Origin: Atlanticothrix silvestris CENA357
GTDB lineage: Bacteria > Cyanobacteriota > Cyanobacteriia > Cyanobacteriales > Nostocaceae
Assembly: GCF_016056295.1 (NCBI RefSeq)
Contig: NZ_JAECZB010000105.1
Coordinates: forward strand, 1 to 64,000
Reading direction: 5' to 3'
DNA: 64,000 nucleotides
Shown: positions 1 through 8,939 of the stretch, in pieces
Layout of the letters: each line of letters begins with the position of its first letter
Numbering within the stretch: the first letter of the stretch is position 1
Made by a program: the position numbers and the translations under genes
The notes under the pieces: generated by a model
Told to the model about the DNA's origin: nothing
Database searches by the model: none
The model's input: only the letters and a program-made list of their open reading frames with translations

Positions 1-206
1 ACTAATAAATGAATATGGTCGGAGGCAATCTCTACTGCCTTGATAATCCATTTTTTCTCATTAGCAACAGACTGAAATATCTCAATACATCGCAATTTTA
101 ACTTTTCATTGTTAGCAAAAACCCTCCTACGTCTACATGGTATCCAGACTAAATTAACAGTAGCTAATCCGACTGCGTGATTGTAGTGATTATATACAGT
201 TTTCAT
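1..206 (-). CDS. tnpA: IS200/IS605-family TnpA (Y1 HUH transposase), 3' end outside window
   Basis: The reverse strand reads an open frame from an ATG at 206 down to the left edge, 68 codons with no stop. It begins MKTVYNHYNHAVGLATVNLV and contains the TnpA-typical 'LVWIPCRRR' segment. It ends in 'SDHIHLL', where H-x-H is the HUH metal-binding motif of Y1 single-strand transposases. The tyrosine helix would lie beyond the window, so activity cannot be judged. It is divergent from the tnpB remnant that begins about 15 bp away, the arrangement of IS605-group elements. TnpA normally cuts and rejoins single-stranded transposon ends. Family assignment is confident; completeness is unknown. Confidence 0.8.
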   Translation of the reverse strand, partial: MKTVYNHYNHAVGLATVNLVWIPCRRRRVFANNEKLKLRCIEIFQSVANEKKWIIKAVEIASDHIHLL

Positions 207-217
207 GTAGATCCACA

Positions 218-580
218 TAGATTGAAGGAAAAGTGAAAACCTTAACTATAAAACGCACTCCATTGGGTGAATAGCGTCTTTGGGGTAGAAAAATATCAGA
301 CTTGGCTTTTGGTGAGTTTATACAAATCTTAGAATGGGTTGCCAAAAAGAAGAATAAACTGGTTATTTTCATTGACCAGTGGTATTCCAGTAGTAAGACT
401 TGTTCTGGCTGTGGACACGTTCTAGAAAGTTTAGATTTGTCCATTCGAGAATGGCGTTGCCCATCTTGTCAGTCAGTCAATGGCAGAGACGAAAACGCCA
501 GTCAAAATATTTGTGCAGTCGGGGCATCGACTGTTGGGTTAGGCGATGTCAGACAGGCTGTGCCTGCAATTGCTGTTTGA
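218..580 (+). pseudogene. TnpB remnant (IS200/IS605), internally deleted, OrfB zinc-ribbon end kept
   Basis: The open part from 302 encodes 92 residues with the TnpB C-terminal zinc ribbon: C-x2-C (TCSGCGH), then C-x2-C (WRCPSCQS), followed by the conserved 'NGRDENASQNI'. Upstream in the same frame, 221-271 reads IEGKVKTLTIKRTPLGE, a mid-TnpB segment, then stops at TAG 272-274. The segment between these two blocks in intact TnpB, including the first RuvC aspartate, is absent, so the gene has an internal deletion and cannot encode a working RNA-guided nuclease. The first methionine at 302 is therefore not a true start. About 50 bp of right-end-like sequence follows the stop. Confidence 0.8.
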
Positions 581-630
581 GCCTAGAATCTCCTGAATTT
601 AGCAAAACCAGATTCGGGGGAGTATGTCAA
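581..630 (+). mobile_element. Probable right end of the IS200/IS605 element
   Basis: Immediately after the tnpB stop the sequence has an imperfect hairpin (agaatctcctgaattt / accagattcgggggag). It ends in a GGGGGAGTATGTCAAT-like tail, the usual form of IS200/IS605 tnpB-side ends. The exact cleavage site cannot be fixed without an empty-site copy. Confidence 0.4.
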
Positions 631-632
631 TT

Positions 633-1349
633 TCATTTCTTCTCACTACGCCACAAAGCAATACCGCCTAATAAACCAGTGATATTGGGGATGAGTTTCA
701 CATTTAAAGGCAATTGAAGATCTACTCTCACGGCTTCACCACCACCAATATAAAGATAATCATAATTGAACAAATGGTGTAAAGATGCGATCGCCTTTTC
801 TAAACGCCTGTTCCATCTTTTTTCACCAATTTTTTCTAGTTCTGCACGTCCTAGTTGTTCTTCGTAAGTCTCTCCTTTACGAAATGGATGATGTCCCATT
901 TCCATGTTGGGTACAAGTTTACCATCTACAAATAAAGCCGAACCAAACCCAGTGCCCAAGGTAATTACCAATTCCACGCCTTTACCTGCGATCGCGCCAA
1001 ATCCTTGCATATCAGCATCATTAATTACCCGTACAGGTTTGTTTAAGCGGTTTGTCAATGCTGTTTCCAAGTCAAACCCAATCCAGTCTGGATGTAAATT
1101 TACCGCTGTTTCCGTAACTCCAGACCTCACCACTCCAGGAAAACCCACCGAAACGCGATGAAATTCACCTTGAGCAGCTGCCAAAACAACAATTGCATTA
1201 ATTACAATCTCAGGTGTAGCAGGTTGGGGTGTATCTAAACGCTTCCTTTCCGTTAAAGGAACCCCGGTAATATCTAACACCATAGCTTTGACACCACTAC
1301 CGCCAATATCAACCGATAAGGTGCGAATCGATCCATTCTCTTCAGTCAT
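633..1349 (-). CDS. ppgK: ROK-family kinase, polyphosphate glucokinase type
   Basis: 238 residues. The N-terminal phosphate-binding motif is VDIGGSGVKAMVLD (about residues 13-26), followed by 'VGFPGVVRSG', the catalytic-loop 'INDADMQG' and the 'TLGTGFGSALF' glycine loop. The hexose-binding E-x-G-H is present as MEMGHHPF. The CxCGxxGC zinc motif of most ROK glucokinases is missing, and the E-rich helix plus 'YLYIGGG' near the C-terminus match polyphosphate glucokinases. Such enzymes phosphorylate glucose in the cytoplasm with polyphosphate and/or ATP. The length is normal for the family. It stands alone, divergent from the creatininase-family gene. Phosphate-donor preference is inferred only from family resemblance. 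Confidence 0.8.
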   Translation of the reverse strand: MTEENGSIRTLSVDIGGSGVKAMVLDITGVPLTERKRLDTPQPATPEIVINAIVVLAAAQGEFHRVSVGFPGVVRSGVTETAVNLHPDWIGFDLETALTNRLNKPVRVINDADMQGFGAIAGKGVELVITLGTGFGSALFVDGKLVPNMEMGHHPFRKGETYEEQLGRAELEKIGEKRWNRRLEKAIASLHHLFNYDYLYIGGGEAVRVDLQLPLNVKLIPNITGLLGGIALWRSEKK

Positions 1350-1615
1350 TGAGTTTTGTCCTTGTGGTTATTTGTGATTGGGCATGGGAACAGGCAAGAT
1401 AGCGGTTATCGCTTAGGTACAGTAAAGTTTTGACCTCTCTCCTGCAAGTGAAGAAACTGGGGGTTAGGTCTGTATTCCATGCAATTGAGAAGCGCTATAG
1501 GCAATAGGCAATAAGTGGCATTGGTTATTTTATTCTTATCTCCTCTGCTCCCCTGCTCTCTTGCTCACCTTGTCTCAGAATCCAATTAACATAAAAATGA
1601 CGCGACAGTAGTAAA

Positions 1616-2422
1616 ATGCACAGCTTTATTCCTCCACAACACTTTTTCCCTTACCTTACTTGGACTGATATACAGACAATGCCAAATAAGGAAGATGTAG
1701 TCATCATCCAGCCTGTAGGGGCAATTGAACAACATGGCCCTCATCTACCGCTGATTGTCGATGCTGCCATTGGTGTAGGGGTATTAGGCAGAGCATTGGA
1801 AAAGCTGGATGCTAGCATTCCTGTTTATGCTTTACCAACTCTTTATTATGGCAAATCTAACGAACACTGGCATTTTCCTGGCACGATTACCTTGAGTACA
1901 GAAACTCTCACAGCAATCATTATGGAAGTGGGAGAAAGTATTTATCAGGCTGGGTTTAGAAAATTGGTGCTGATGAATTCCCACGGTGGACAACCCCAAG
2001 TGATGCAAATGGCAGCGCGAGATTTGCACGTTAAGTATAATGATTTTTTAATATTTCCACTGTTTACTTGGCGCGTACCTCATATTACTAAAGAATTGCT
2101 GACTCCCAAAGAAGCACAGCTAGGAATGCACGCTGGAGATGCAGAAACTAGTATTATGCTGGCAATTTTACCAGAACAGGTGAAGATGGAGAAAGCGGTA
2201 GCTGAGTATCCACCAGAACATCCAGAAAGTAGTCTACTAAGTTGGGAAGGTAAGTTACCTGTGGCTTGGGTGACGCGAGATATTAGTAAAAGTGGAGTTA
2301 TTGGTGACGCAACAACTGCAACCAAAGAAAAAGGCGATCGCATCCTCGAATCTGTTGCTGATGGTTGGGTACAAGTTCTTAAGGATATTTACGCTTTTAA
2401 ACAACCCCAAACAGATGAGTAA
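1616..2422 (+). CDS. Creatininase-family metal-dependent amidohydrolase
   Basis: 268 residues, full length for the family. Metal-site motifs are visible: 'GAIEQHGPHLP' (E and H ligands, residues about 35-45), 'DAAIG', 'NSHGGQ' and 'HAGDAETS' with the conserved acidic residue. Members hydrolyse cyclic or linear amide bonds (creatinine, formamidopyrimidine intermediates) or act in cofactor maturation. The substrate cannot be told from sequence. There are about 270 bp to the upstream divergent ROK gene. No operon partner is evident; the next gene lies 140 bp downstream. Confidence 0.8.
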   Translation: MHSFIPPQHFFPYLTWTDIQTMPNKEDVVIIQPVGAIEQHGPHLPLIVDAAIGVGVLGRALEKLDASIPVYALPTLYYGKSNEHWHFPGTITLSTETLTAIIMEVGESIYQAGFRKLVLMNSHGGQPQVMQMAARDLHVKYNDFLIFPLFTWRVPHITKELLTPKEAQLGMHAGDAETSIMLAILPEQVKMEKAVAEYPPEHPESSLLSWEGKLPVAWVTRDISKSGVIGDATTATKEKGDRILESVADGWVQVLKDIYAFKQPQTDE

Positions 2423-2561
2423 TTAGAGAAAACCGTACCTTTATCTTATCTAGATTTGCTACTGTAAGAATAGTGCAAATATGGTTAATAGTAGTGGTAT
2501 AGCTGCATAACAGCTATCGGGCGACAAATTGTTATTAAAATAACACTAAGAGATCATAATT

Positions 2562-3065
2562 ATGACGGACTTTGAACCTAAGAGCCTCCGTTCTTATAGC
2601 CAAGAAGATGTGCAGAAAATTCTTCAGTTTGCGATCGCCCGTCAAGCTGACGACCAAGACAAAGAATTTTCTTATAACCAGCTGTTAGAAATAGCTACTG
2701 AGTTAGAAATATCGCCTGAGTCTTTAAACTTAGCAGAACGTGACTGGCGATCGCAGTCCAGTGAAATCCAGCAACGCCAAGCTTTTGACACTTATCGCCT
2801 CACAAGATTTAAGAAGCGTTTTGGTAATTATGCCATTATCAACAGTTGTTTAATGTTGGTGGATTTTATCGGCGGTGGCGGTCTGAGTTGGTCGCTGTAT
2901 ATTTTGCTATTCTGGGGAATGACAGTAGGGCTTGATGTTTGGAACACCTTTCAAGCCAAAGGCGAAGAATATGAAGTGGCTTTTCAGAAGTGGCATCGCA
3001 AGCACCAATTCAAACAAACTGTTAACACAGTTTTAAATAAGTGGTTTAAGGCTTGGCAAATGTAA
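2562..3065 (+). CDS. 2TM-domain protein
   Basis: 167 residues. The N-terminal half (1-95) is charged and helical and begins around 'SYSQEDVQKILQFAIARQ', a regulator-like helical segment. Two closely spaced hydrophobic stretches follow (about 100-115 and 118-135), bracketing a Gly-rich turn (GGGG). The C-terminus is basic. This is the architecture of the 2TM domain family, membrane proteins of unknown role that often sit beside regulators. A strong inverted repeat downstream probably ends the transcript. Confidence 0.6.
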   Translation: MTDFEPKSLRSYSQEDVQKILQFAIARQADDQDKEFSYNQLLEIATELEISPESLNLAERDWRSQSSEIQQRQAFDTYRLTRFKKRFGNYAIINSCLMLVDFIGGGGLSWSLYILLFWGMTVGLDVWNTFQAKGEEYEVAFQKWHRKHQFKQTVNTVLNKWFKAWQM

Positions 3066-3148
3066 TGAATTGAGAGCGAATTTTTAGCGATCGCTCTTAG
3101 ATTTAAAACAATAGTCAACTACCTACACTGACCTGACTACTTATCCAT

Positions 3149-3197
3149 AACTCATAAATAATCTTATACAGCAACAATTATTTATGAGTTCTTTTTC
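3149..3197 (+). terminator. Inverted repeat with T-run after the 2TM gene
   Basis: Arms aactcataaataat (3149-3162) and attatttatgagtt (3177-3190) are perfectly complementary over 14 bp, with a 14-nt loop and CTTTTTCT right after. The stem is AT-rich, so termination may be weak, but its position 84 bp past the stop of the 2TM gene fits. Confidence 0.55.
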
Positions 3198-3234
3198 TAA
3201 GGATGTATACCATGAACCCACCCCTGATTATAGA

Positions 3235-3257
3235 CCACTAAATCAAAGATTTAGTGG
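3235..3257. repeat. Perfect hairpin in a gene-free AT-rich stretch (3066-3400)
   Basis: ccactaaatc / gatttagtgg with a 3-nt loop, followed by a GGGGG run. Nothing else is recognisable between 3198 and 3400 apart from very AT-rich sequence. It could be a worn insertion-element end and lies shortly before the truncated permease. Confidence 0.4.
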
Positions 3258-3397
3258 GGGCTTGTACCCAAAATTAATTAATTAAAAATTATTATTTCTT
3301 TCAATTTTTAATCTTTAATTTGTAATTTTTAATTAAAACTGGTCAAAGTCTAAGCTTGGGTATTTTTCGAGAAGTCTAAAGAATATGGCTAGATTAA

Positions 3398-3991
3398 CTG
3401 TTGTGCTTTGGTTACGCACTGATTGGAATTGTTCGCCTTTCCCCGACTCCACCTTTGCCCTGGATTGCTAGGGCGTATGTAGACTTTTTCCGGGGGACAC
3501 CGTTACTGGTGCAGATTTTTATGATTTACTTTGGGTTGCCTGCTTTAGCCCAAAATTTTGGTTTCATCTTCAGTTTAAATCGTCTAGCAGCAGCGGTGAT
3601 TGCATTGAATCTCAATAGTGCTGCCTATATTGCTGAAATTGTCCGGGCAGGCATTCAATCAATTGACCCTGGGCAAACAGAAGCCTCTCAAGCACTGGGT
3701 TTAAGCTCAGTGCAAACGATGCGTCACGTAATCTTTCCTCAAGCCCTCCGGCGGATGCTGCCACCTCTGGGTAATGAGTTCATTAGCCTGCTCAAAGACA
3801 CCAGCTTAGTCGCTATCATTGGGTTTGAAGAATTGTTTCGTAAAGGGCAGCTGATCGTAGCTGAAAACTATCGTTCATTTGAAATTTATGCTACTGTCGC
3901 CTTGGTTTATTTGTTCCTGACTCTGCTTTCTTCCCAAGCGTTTAGTCGCTTTGAGCGATCGCTCAATCCCATTAACGAAAAGAGCAATTAA
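3398..3991 (+). pseudogene. Amino-acid ABC transporter permease (GlnP/HisM type), N-terminally truncated
   Basis: The frame is closed by TAA at 3395 and the first usable start is TTG 3401, giving 196 residues that begin inside the first membrane segment (GYALIGIVRLS). Retained motifs are 'YVDFFRGTPLLVQIF' and the ATPase-coupling EAA loop 'QTEASQALGLSSVQTMRHVIFPQALRRMLPPLGNEF'-type sequence (about residues 98-132). Full-length relatives have roughly one more transmembrane segment and a periplasmic start. No binding protein or ATPase gene lies nearby. It may be a broken remnant or may still be expressed as a shortened protein; I favour remnant. Confidence 0.65.
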
Positions 3992-4307
3992 TTTTATTCC
4001 CGACGACTAAAACATTCGATGGGTCAGAAAGCTGATTAGAGGTGCAAGAAAATTCTCCACTTTTTTTCCACTATTTAGATTTAAATTTAGACTATATCTA
4101 AAATTTAAAGTGCATTAAACTTTACTTGTATAACCTGTTTTAGTACTTCAATTATCGCTTTTTTTACTAAGCTGCATCAATTGCATGTATATGGGTAAAC
4201 AAAAATTAAGTATTAGTTAAATATGAGATGCATTTTGCAAAACATATTCCTTTGGGTAGTAGAGTTATCACCTAAAAAAGCAAGATGGTTAGCCCTAGGA
4301 GGTGAAA
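3992..4307. other. Gene-free leader before the channel cluster
   Basis: No open frame of note. It is AT-rich with an imperfect repeat around 4070-4105 (tagatttaaatttagactatatctaaaatttaaa). It presumably carries the promoter of the DUF389 gene, but no reliable -10/-35 pair could be assigned. Confidence 0.3.
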
Positions 4308-5591
4308 ATGCGTCAACTGATTATTCAAGTGCCACGAGGAAACGGAACAGCAGTCATCGACATTGCTAAATCTCATAACGGCTCAAACCTGGTACGCTTT
4401 GAAGGGAATGCAGACGAACCAATCGATGTGGTAATTGTTCACGTTTCCAATCGAGAAGTTGGAAAAGTCCTAGAGGAATTGCAAGACTTGCCCAAAGTAC
4501 AAATCACGTTCATACCAACTGGTGTGATGGCTCTGCAACCCCCTGCCTCGGAAGCCGCGCAGCAGGTTGTAGATGTAGAAGAACGCAGTCCGATTGAGAT
4601 TTTTCTTTCTGGTTTGCAAAGTGTTGGCTCCTGGCGAGGCTTTCTTGGTTATGCAGCACTGGCAGGCTTTGTAGTTTGGATTGGTTTGTATACTAATACA
4701 AGTTATTTGCTAGTGGCGGCAATGCTGATTGCACCGTTTGCAGGCCCGGCCATGAATACTGCAATTGCTACTGCATGGGGCGATCGCAAACTTCTAGGGC
4801 GGAGTATTTTACGATATTTTGCAGCTTTAGCAGTCACAATCGTCACTACTTGGCTACTTAGCCTGATTCTAAGGCAAGAAATTCCTACTAGTTTAATGCT
4901 AGATAATAGCCAGGTTTCAGCAGTGGCAGTGATTTTACCATTGGTAGCCGGAGCAGCAGGAGCGCTCAACTTGGTGCAGTCAGAGCGCAGTAGTTTAGTA
5001 TCTGGGGCAGCAACTGGAATGTTAGTTGCCGCTTCCTTAGCTCCACCTGCCGGAATTGTGGGAATGGCCAGTGCAATTGGTAGGTGGGACATGGTAATTT
5101 CGGGGCTGTTTTTACTGTTTTTGCAACTATGCGGTATTAACTTTTCAGCAGCTTTGTTGTTCCGAGTGTTTGGGTTGTCTGCTCAAGAAACTCGCTATCA
5201 ACGTGGTCAAAAACGGGTATTCGGTATTGCCTTAGTAATAACTGTCATAGCATTGGCAGGCTTACTAACTTGGCAGTTCTCTAATTCTCCCAATTTACAA
5301 CGTTCCAGCCTTGCCCAACGTGCTAACGCTGAAGTTCAAAAGGCTGTAGAGGAAGTTGGGTTAGCAAAATTAGTCGAGTCGAATGTACGCTTCACACGCT
5401 CCAACATTGAAGGTCAGGATACTCTGCTATCGGTTGTTTATGTGCAGCGTCAACCGCAAGTTACAGCGTCTAATGAAGAAATCCGCGATCGCCTCACCCA
5501 AGCAATTCAAACTCAATTATTAAAACAGGACTTAAATGTGACACCTCTAGTTGATGTCAACGTGCTAGAAACACCTGCAAGTAAACAATAA
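4308..5591 (+). CDS. DUF389 family membrane protein
   Basis: 427 residues from ATG 4308, chosen because AGGAGGT (4297-4303) sits at the right distance; an in-frame GTG at 4302 lies inside that ribosome site. The N-terminal about 85 residues form a soluble ferredoxin-like domain ('RQLIIQVPRGNG', 'VVIVHVSNREVGKVLEEL'). A block of about seven hydrophobic segments follows (about 110-325), with the family signature 'LLVAAMLIAPFAGPAMNTAIA'. A C-terminal extracytoplasmic domain ends the protein. The function of DUF389 is unknown. It leads a same-strand series of channel and envelope genes. Confidence 0.8.
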   Translation: MRQLIIQVPRGNGTAVIDIAKSHNGSNLVRFEGNADEPIDVVIVHVSNREVGKVLEELQDLPKVQITFIPTGVMALQPPASEAAQQVVDVEERSPIEIFLSGLQSVGSWRGFLGYAALAGFVVWIGLYTNTSYLLVAAMLIAPFAGPAMNTAIATAWGDRKLLGRSILRYFAALAVTIVTTWLLSLILRQEIPTSLMLDNSQVSAVAVILPLVAGAAGALNLVQSERSSLVSGAATGMLVAASLAPPAGIVGMASAIGRWDMVISGLFLLFLQLCGINFSAALLFRVFGLSAQETRYQRGQKRVFGIALVITVIALAGLLTWQFSNSPNLQRSSLAQRANAEVQKAVEEVGLAKLVESNVRFTRSNIEGQDTLLSVVYVQRQPQVTASNEEIRDRLTQAIQTQLLKQDLNVTPLVDVNVLETPASKQ

Positions 5592-5685
5592 GACCAATTC
5601 TCTAAAATTCGGCATTAACTTACGAATTACGTTAGCGCAGCGTTAGCGAGTCATCGAGCGTCATTACGAATTACGAATTAATACT

Positions 5686-6501
5686 ATGAGTAGTTCTAAA
5701 CTTTTAGAAAAACAAGCCCTAGAAAGAGAACGTAACGAAGTCTTGCAACAGTTGGAAGATTGGCTAGAAACTCCCATGCTGGTGCTGGGCTTTGTATGGC
5801 TAGCAATATTCATCATCGAAATCATCTGGGGGTTAAATCCTTTACTAGAAGCCTTCAGCATCACTATCTGGATTATTTTTATCTTAGATTTTCTGCTGAA
5901 ACTAGCGATCGCTCCTCATAAAAATTCCTATATCAAAAGCAACTGGCTAACAGCTATTTCTTTGGTGTTGCCAGCGCTGCGTACTTTTCGGATTATACGA
6001 GTTATCCGCGTACTACAAACAACACGCGCTGTGCGAGGGCTACAACTATTGCGAGTTATGACTCGTGCTAACCGAGGGATGCGGGTTTTAGCAGCAAGTA
6101 TTAGCCGTCGAGGATTTGGTTATGTTGTGGCGTTAACAATGATTGTTACTTTACTAGGAGCAGCAGGGATGTATGCGTTTGAAAATGAAGTTCCTGTGGA
6201 ATCAGGGCTGCACAGCTACAGCACTGCTTTTTGGTGGACAGCAATGTTAATGACAACGATGGGTTCTGACTATTCGCCCAAAACGCCCGAAGGACGGGTG
6301 CTTTGTTTTTTCTTGGCATTATATGCGTTTGCTGTGTTTGGCTATGTCACTGCAACCCTGGCGACGTTTTTTATCGGTCGTGATGCCGATGATGACCAAG
6401 CAGAGTTAGCTGGAGCGAAATCGATTCAATTGCTTCACAGAGAAATTGCAGCGTTGCGGGAGGAAATTCAAGAATTATTGCATCAAAATTCTGAGCGTTA
6501 A
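5686..6501 (+). CDS. Voltage-gated-type ion channel with atypical selectivity filter
   Basis: 271 residues with the six-transmembrane plan: S1 about 30-49, S2 54-75, S3 86-97, S4 99-126 with arginines spaced every third or fourth position (RTFRIIRVIRVLQTTR), S5 143-165, pore loop 178-196 and S6 205-230. A charged coiled-coil tail follows (about 245-271). Where K+ channels carry T-V-G-Y-G-D, this protein has T190-T-M-G-S-D-Y196, so strict K+ selectivity is doubtful. It is preceded by 94 bp and followed by MscS after 32 bp, suggesting co-expression with other tension or ion-handling proteins. Confidence 0.8.
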   Translation: MSSSKLLEKQALERERNEVLQQLEDWLETPMLVLGFVWLAIFIIEIIWGLNPLLEAFSITIWIIFILDFLLKLAIAPHKNSYIKSNWLTAISLVLPALRTFRIIRVIRVLQTTRAVRGLQLLRVMTRANRGMRVLAASISRRGFGYVVALTMIVTLLGAAGMYAFENEVPVESGLHSYSTAFWWTAMLMTTMGSDYSPKTPEGRVLCFFLALYAFAVFGYVTATLATFFIGRDADDDQAELAGAKSIQLLHREIAALREEIQELLHQNSER

Positions 6502-6533
6502 CGTTAGCAAAAATTACTTAGTGAGGAAACTAC

Positions 6534-7538
6534 ATGAATTTAGAAATCGCTACAGCTTGGGACAAGGTTCAAAGCATGATCAACAATTTCATGGCTTTGC
6601 TACCAAACATTGTTTTAGCGTTGATTGTCTTTCTACTGTTTTTGATTATTGCTAGCAGAGTTAAGGCACTGGTCAAGCGATTGACTCGCAACCGTCGTTA
6701 TGCCCGGAATTTAGGATTAGTGTTGGGCAGGTTAGCGCAAGGAGTAATAATTTTGATTGGGTTGTTTATCGCCCTTTCTATTGTGATTCCTACATTTAGA
6801 GCAGGTGATTTGGTGCAACTGTTGGGAATTAGTGGTGTGGCAATTGGTTTTGCCTTCCGCGATATTTTGCAAAATTTCTTAGCTGGGATTTTAATTTTGC
6901 TGACTGAACCTTTCCAAATTGATGATCAAATTGTTTTTAAAGGTTTTGAAGGAACGGTCGAGAATATTGAGACACGCGCCACAACAATCAGAACTTACGA
7001 TGGTCGGCGGATTGTGATTCCTAACTCTGAGTTGTTTACTAATTCGGTAACTGTCAACACTGCCTTTGATAACCGCCGATTAGAGTACGATGTCGGCATT
7101 GGCTACGGCGATGATATTGACCAAGCCAAGCAGTTGATGCTAGACGCAATGCATAGCGTAGGCGAAGTTTTAAGAGATCCGGCTCCTGATGTACTGGTAA
7201 TGGAACTAGCCGAAAGCACTGTTAACATCCGTGTGCGCTGGTGGATTCATCCACCACGAAGGATAGACGATCTTCAATCACGGGACAAGGTACTATCTGC
7301 AATTAAGAAAACGTTAGTCGCCAACGGTATTGATTTGCCCTTCCCAACACAACAAATTTTGTTCCACGACCAGACAGAAGAGACAGATGGGAACCGCTCC
7401 CGTCAACGCGAAGGTTGGCCATCTGGTAAAGGTGAAGTACCAAAGCCTCGCCGCATCACTGATTCACTCAGGTTATTGGCTCAATTGCGCTCCTCACAAG
7501 ATGGTAATGGCAAAGTAGATTCTCAACTCAACGAATAA
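6534..7538 (+). CDS. MscS-family small-conductance mechanosensitive channel
   Basis: 334 residues, start supported by GAGGAA 8 nt upstream. Three N-terminal hydrophobic helices (about 20-45, 65-85, 90-115) end in the pore-lining Gly/Ala pattern 'LLGISGVAIGFAFRDILQNFLAGILIL'. The beta domain follows ('PFQIDDQIVFKGFEGTVENIETRATTIRTYDGRRIVIPN'-type segment, about 125-163) and then the alpha/beta C-terminal cage. A basic tail of about 50 residues extends beyond the usual end. MscS channels release solutes on hypo-osmotic shock at the inner membrane. The stop overlaps the start of the next gene (TAATG). Confidence 0.9.
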   Translation: MNLEIATAWDKVQSMINNFMALLPNIVLALIVFLLFLIIASRVKALVKRLTRNRRYARNLGLVLGRLAQGVIILIGLFIALSIVIPTFRAGDLVQLLGISGVAIGFAFRDILQNFLAGILILLTEPFQIDDQIVFKGFEGTVENIETRATTIRTYDGRRIVIPNSELFTNSVTVNTAFDNRRLEYDVGIGYGDDIDQAKQLMLDAMHSVGEVLRDPAPDVLVMELAESTVNIRVRWWIHPPRRIDDLQSRDKVLSAIKKTLVANGIDLPFPTQQILFHDQTEETDGNRSRQREGWPSGKGEVPKPRRITDSLRLLAQLRSSQDGNGKVDSQLNE

Positions 7539-8884
7539 TGAAAAATGTCAAGGTAAGCAAACTTTGGGATCAACTCCACTCAAGTTACTGGTTTATACCA
7601 GCAGTAATGGCAGTGGGAGCTACTGCTTTAGCCTTTACAATGCTCACTCTTGACCGTACAGACAAGTTAAAAATTGATTATTGGTGGGTTTATACTGGTG
7701 GAGCAGATGGAGCGCGATCGCTCTTAGAAGCTGTTGCAGGTTCGATGGTGAGCGTTGCTGCTACAGCCTTTTCAATTACAATCGTGGCGCTTCAACTGGC
7801 TGCTTCCAATTTTGGCCCCCGACTTCTGCGTAATTTCATGCAGGACACTGGTAATCAAGTTGTACTTGGCACATTTATTAGTACGTTCATCTACTGCTTG
7901 CTCGTGCTGCGAACAATTCATGGAGACGGAGATGGATATAGTGAGTTTGTGCCACAACTTGCGGTAACGTTCGGTATTTTACTAGCAATTATTAGTATTG
8001 GTGTTTTGATTTATTTCATTCATCATGCTTCAACAATAATTCAGGCATCTCACGTAATTCAAAATGTAAGTGCAGATTTCCATTCAGCAATTGAGCGCTT
8101 ATTTCCCCAAAAAATAGGACATAGTGAACCAGAACTTAGACAAACAGTTGAAGAAATTCCCATGTCTTTTGAGGAGGAAGCTTTACCAATTCGAGCTAAT
8201 GGTACTGGTTATCTACAAGCAATTGATGACCAAGAATTAATGAATATTGCTTGTCAACATCATTTGCTAATACGCCTTCAGACTCGACCAGGAAAATTTG
8301 TAATTCAAGGTAGCGATTTAGTCTTGGTTTTTCCTGGTTACAAAGTAAATCAAAAACTTACCAAAAAAATCAATAATGCCTTCATTCTAGGTAAAGAACG
8401 TACAGAGCAGCAGGATGTAGAATTTCCGATCAATCAGTTAGTAGAAATTGCCTTACGTGCTATCTCTCCTGCTGTGAATGACCCATTTACTGCAATTCGT
8501 TGTATTGACCAATTAAGTGCTGGATTGTGTCATCTCGTTCAAAGGAACTTCCCTTCACCTTATCGCTACGATAATAATAAACTGCGCGTAATTGCCGAAG
8601 GCGTAAAGTTTAAGGGATTAACTGATGCTGCTTTTAACCAAATTCGCCAGTACGGGCGGTCTGATGCCGCAGTAAGTATTCGTTTGTTAGAAGCTATAGC
8701 TTTAATTGCTAATTACACTAACAATTCTAAATATCAATCAGCACTGCGGCATCATGCTGACATGATTTTACAAGATAGCCGTGAGGGACTTTCACAAGAA
8801 CAAGACTGCAAGGATGTGCAAGAACGGTATTACGAGGTCATTAAAAGTTTAGATCACAGCAGCACTATTAAGGATTGGGATTAA
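7538..8884 (+). CDS. DUF2254 family membrane protein
   Basis: 448 residues. The ATG overlaps the MscS stop by one base, so translational coupling is likely. Four hydrophobic segments (about 17-37, 62-85, 107-127, 140-165) include the family pattern 'VAATAFSITIVALQLAASNFGPRLLRNF'. The rest is a soluble domain with 'AISPAVNDPFTAIRCIDQLS', also characteristic of DUF2254. The role is unknown. Direct coupling to a mechanosensitive channel gene suggests a membrane-associated accessory function, which is inference from context. Confidence 0.85.
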   Translation: MKNVKVSKLWDQLHSSYWFIPAVMAVGATALAFTMLTLDRTDKLKIDYWWVYTGGADGARSLLEAVAGSMVSVAATAFSITIVALQLAASNFGPRLLRNFMQDTGNQVVLGTFISTFIYCLLVLRTIHGDGDGYSEFVPQLAVTFGILLAIISIGVLIYFIHHASTIIQASHVIQNVSADFHSAIERLFPQKIGHSEPELRQTVEEIPMSFEEEALPIRANGTGYLQAIDDQELMNIACQHHLLIRLQTRPGKFVIQGSDLVLVFPGYKVNQKLTKKINNAFILGKERTEQQDVEFPINQLVEIALRAISPAVNDPFTAIRCIDQLSAGLCHLVQRNFPSPYRYDNNKLRVIAEGVKFKGLTDAAFNQIRQYGRSDAAVSIRLLEAIALIANYTNNSKYQSALRHHADMILQDSREGLSQEQDCKDVQERYYEVIKSLDHSSTIKDWD

Positions 8885-8939
8885 CCAGAAAAATAGCGTT
8901 TTAAATTAATAGTTTTATTTAGGATTAGGAATAAATAGT

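Noticed and set aside
3184-3285. 33-codon plus-strand frame overlapping the 3149-3190 inverted repeat
   Set aside because: It overlaps the terminator arm and the 3235 hairpin; non-coding structure is the simpler reading.
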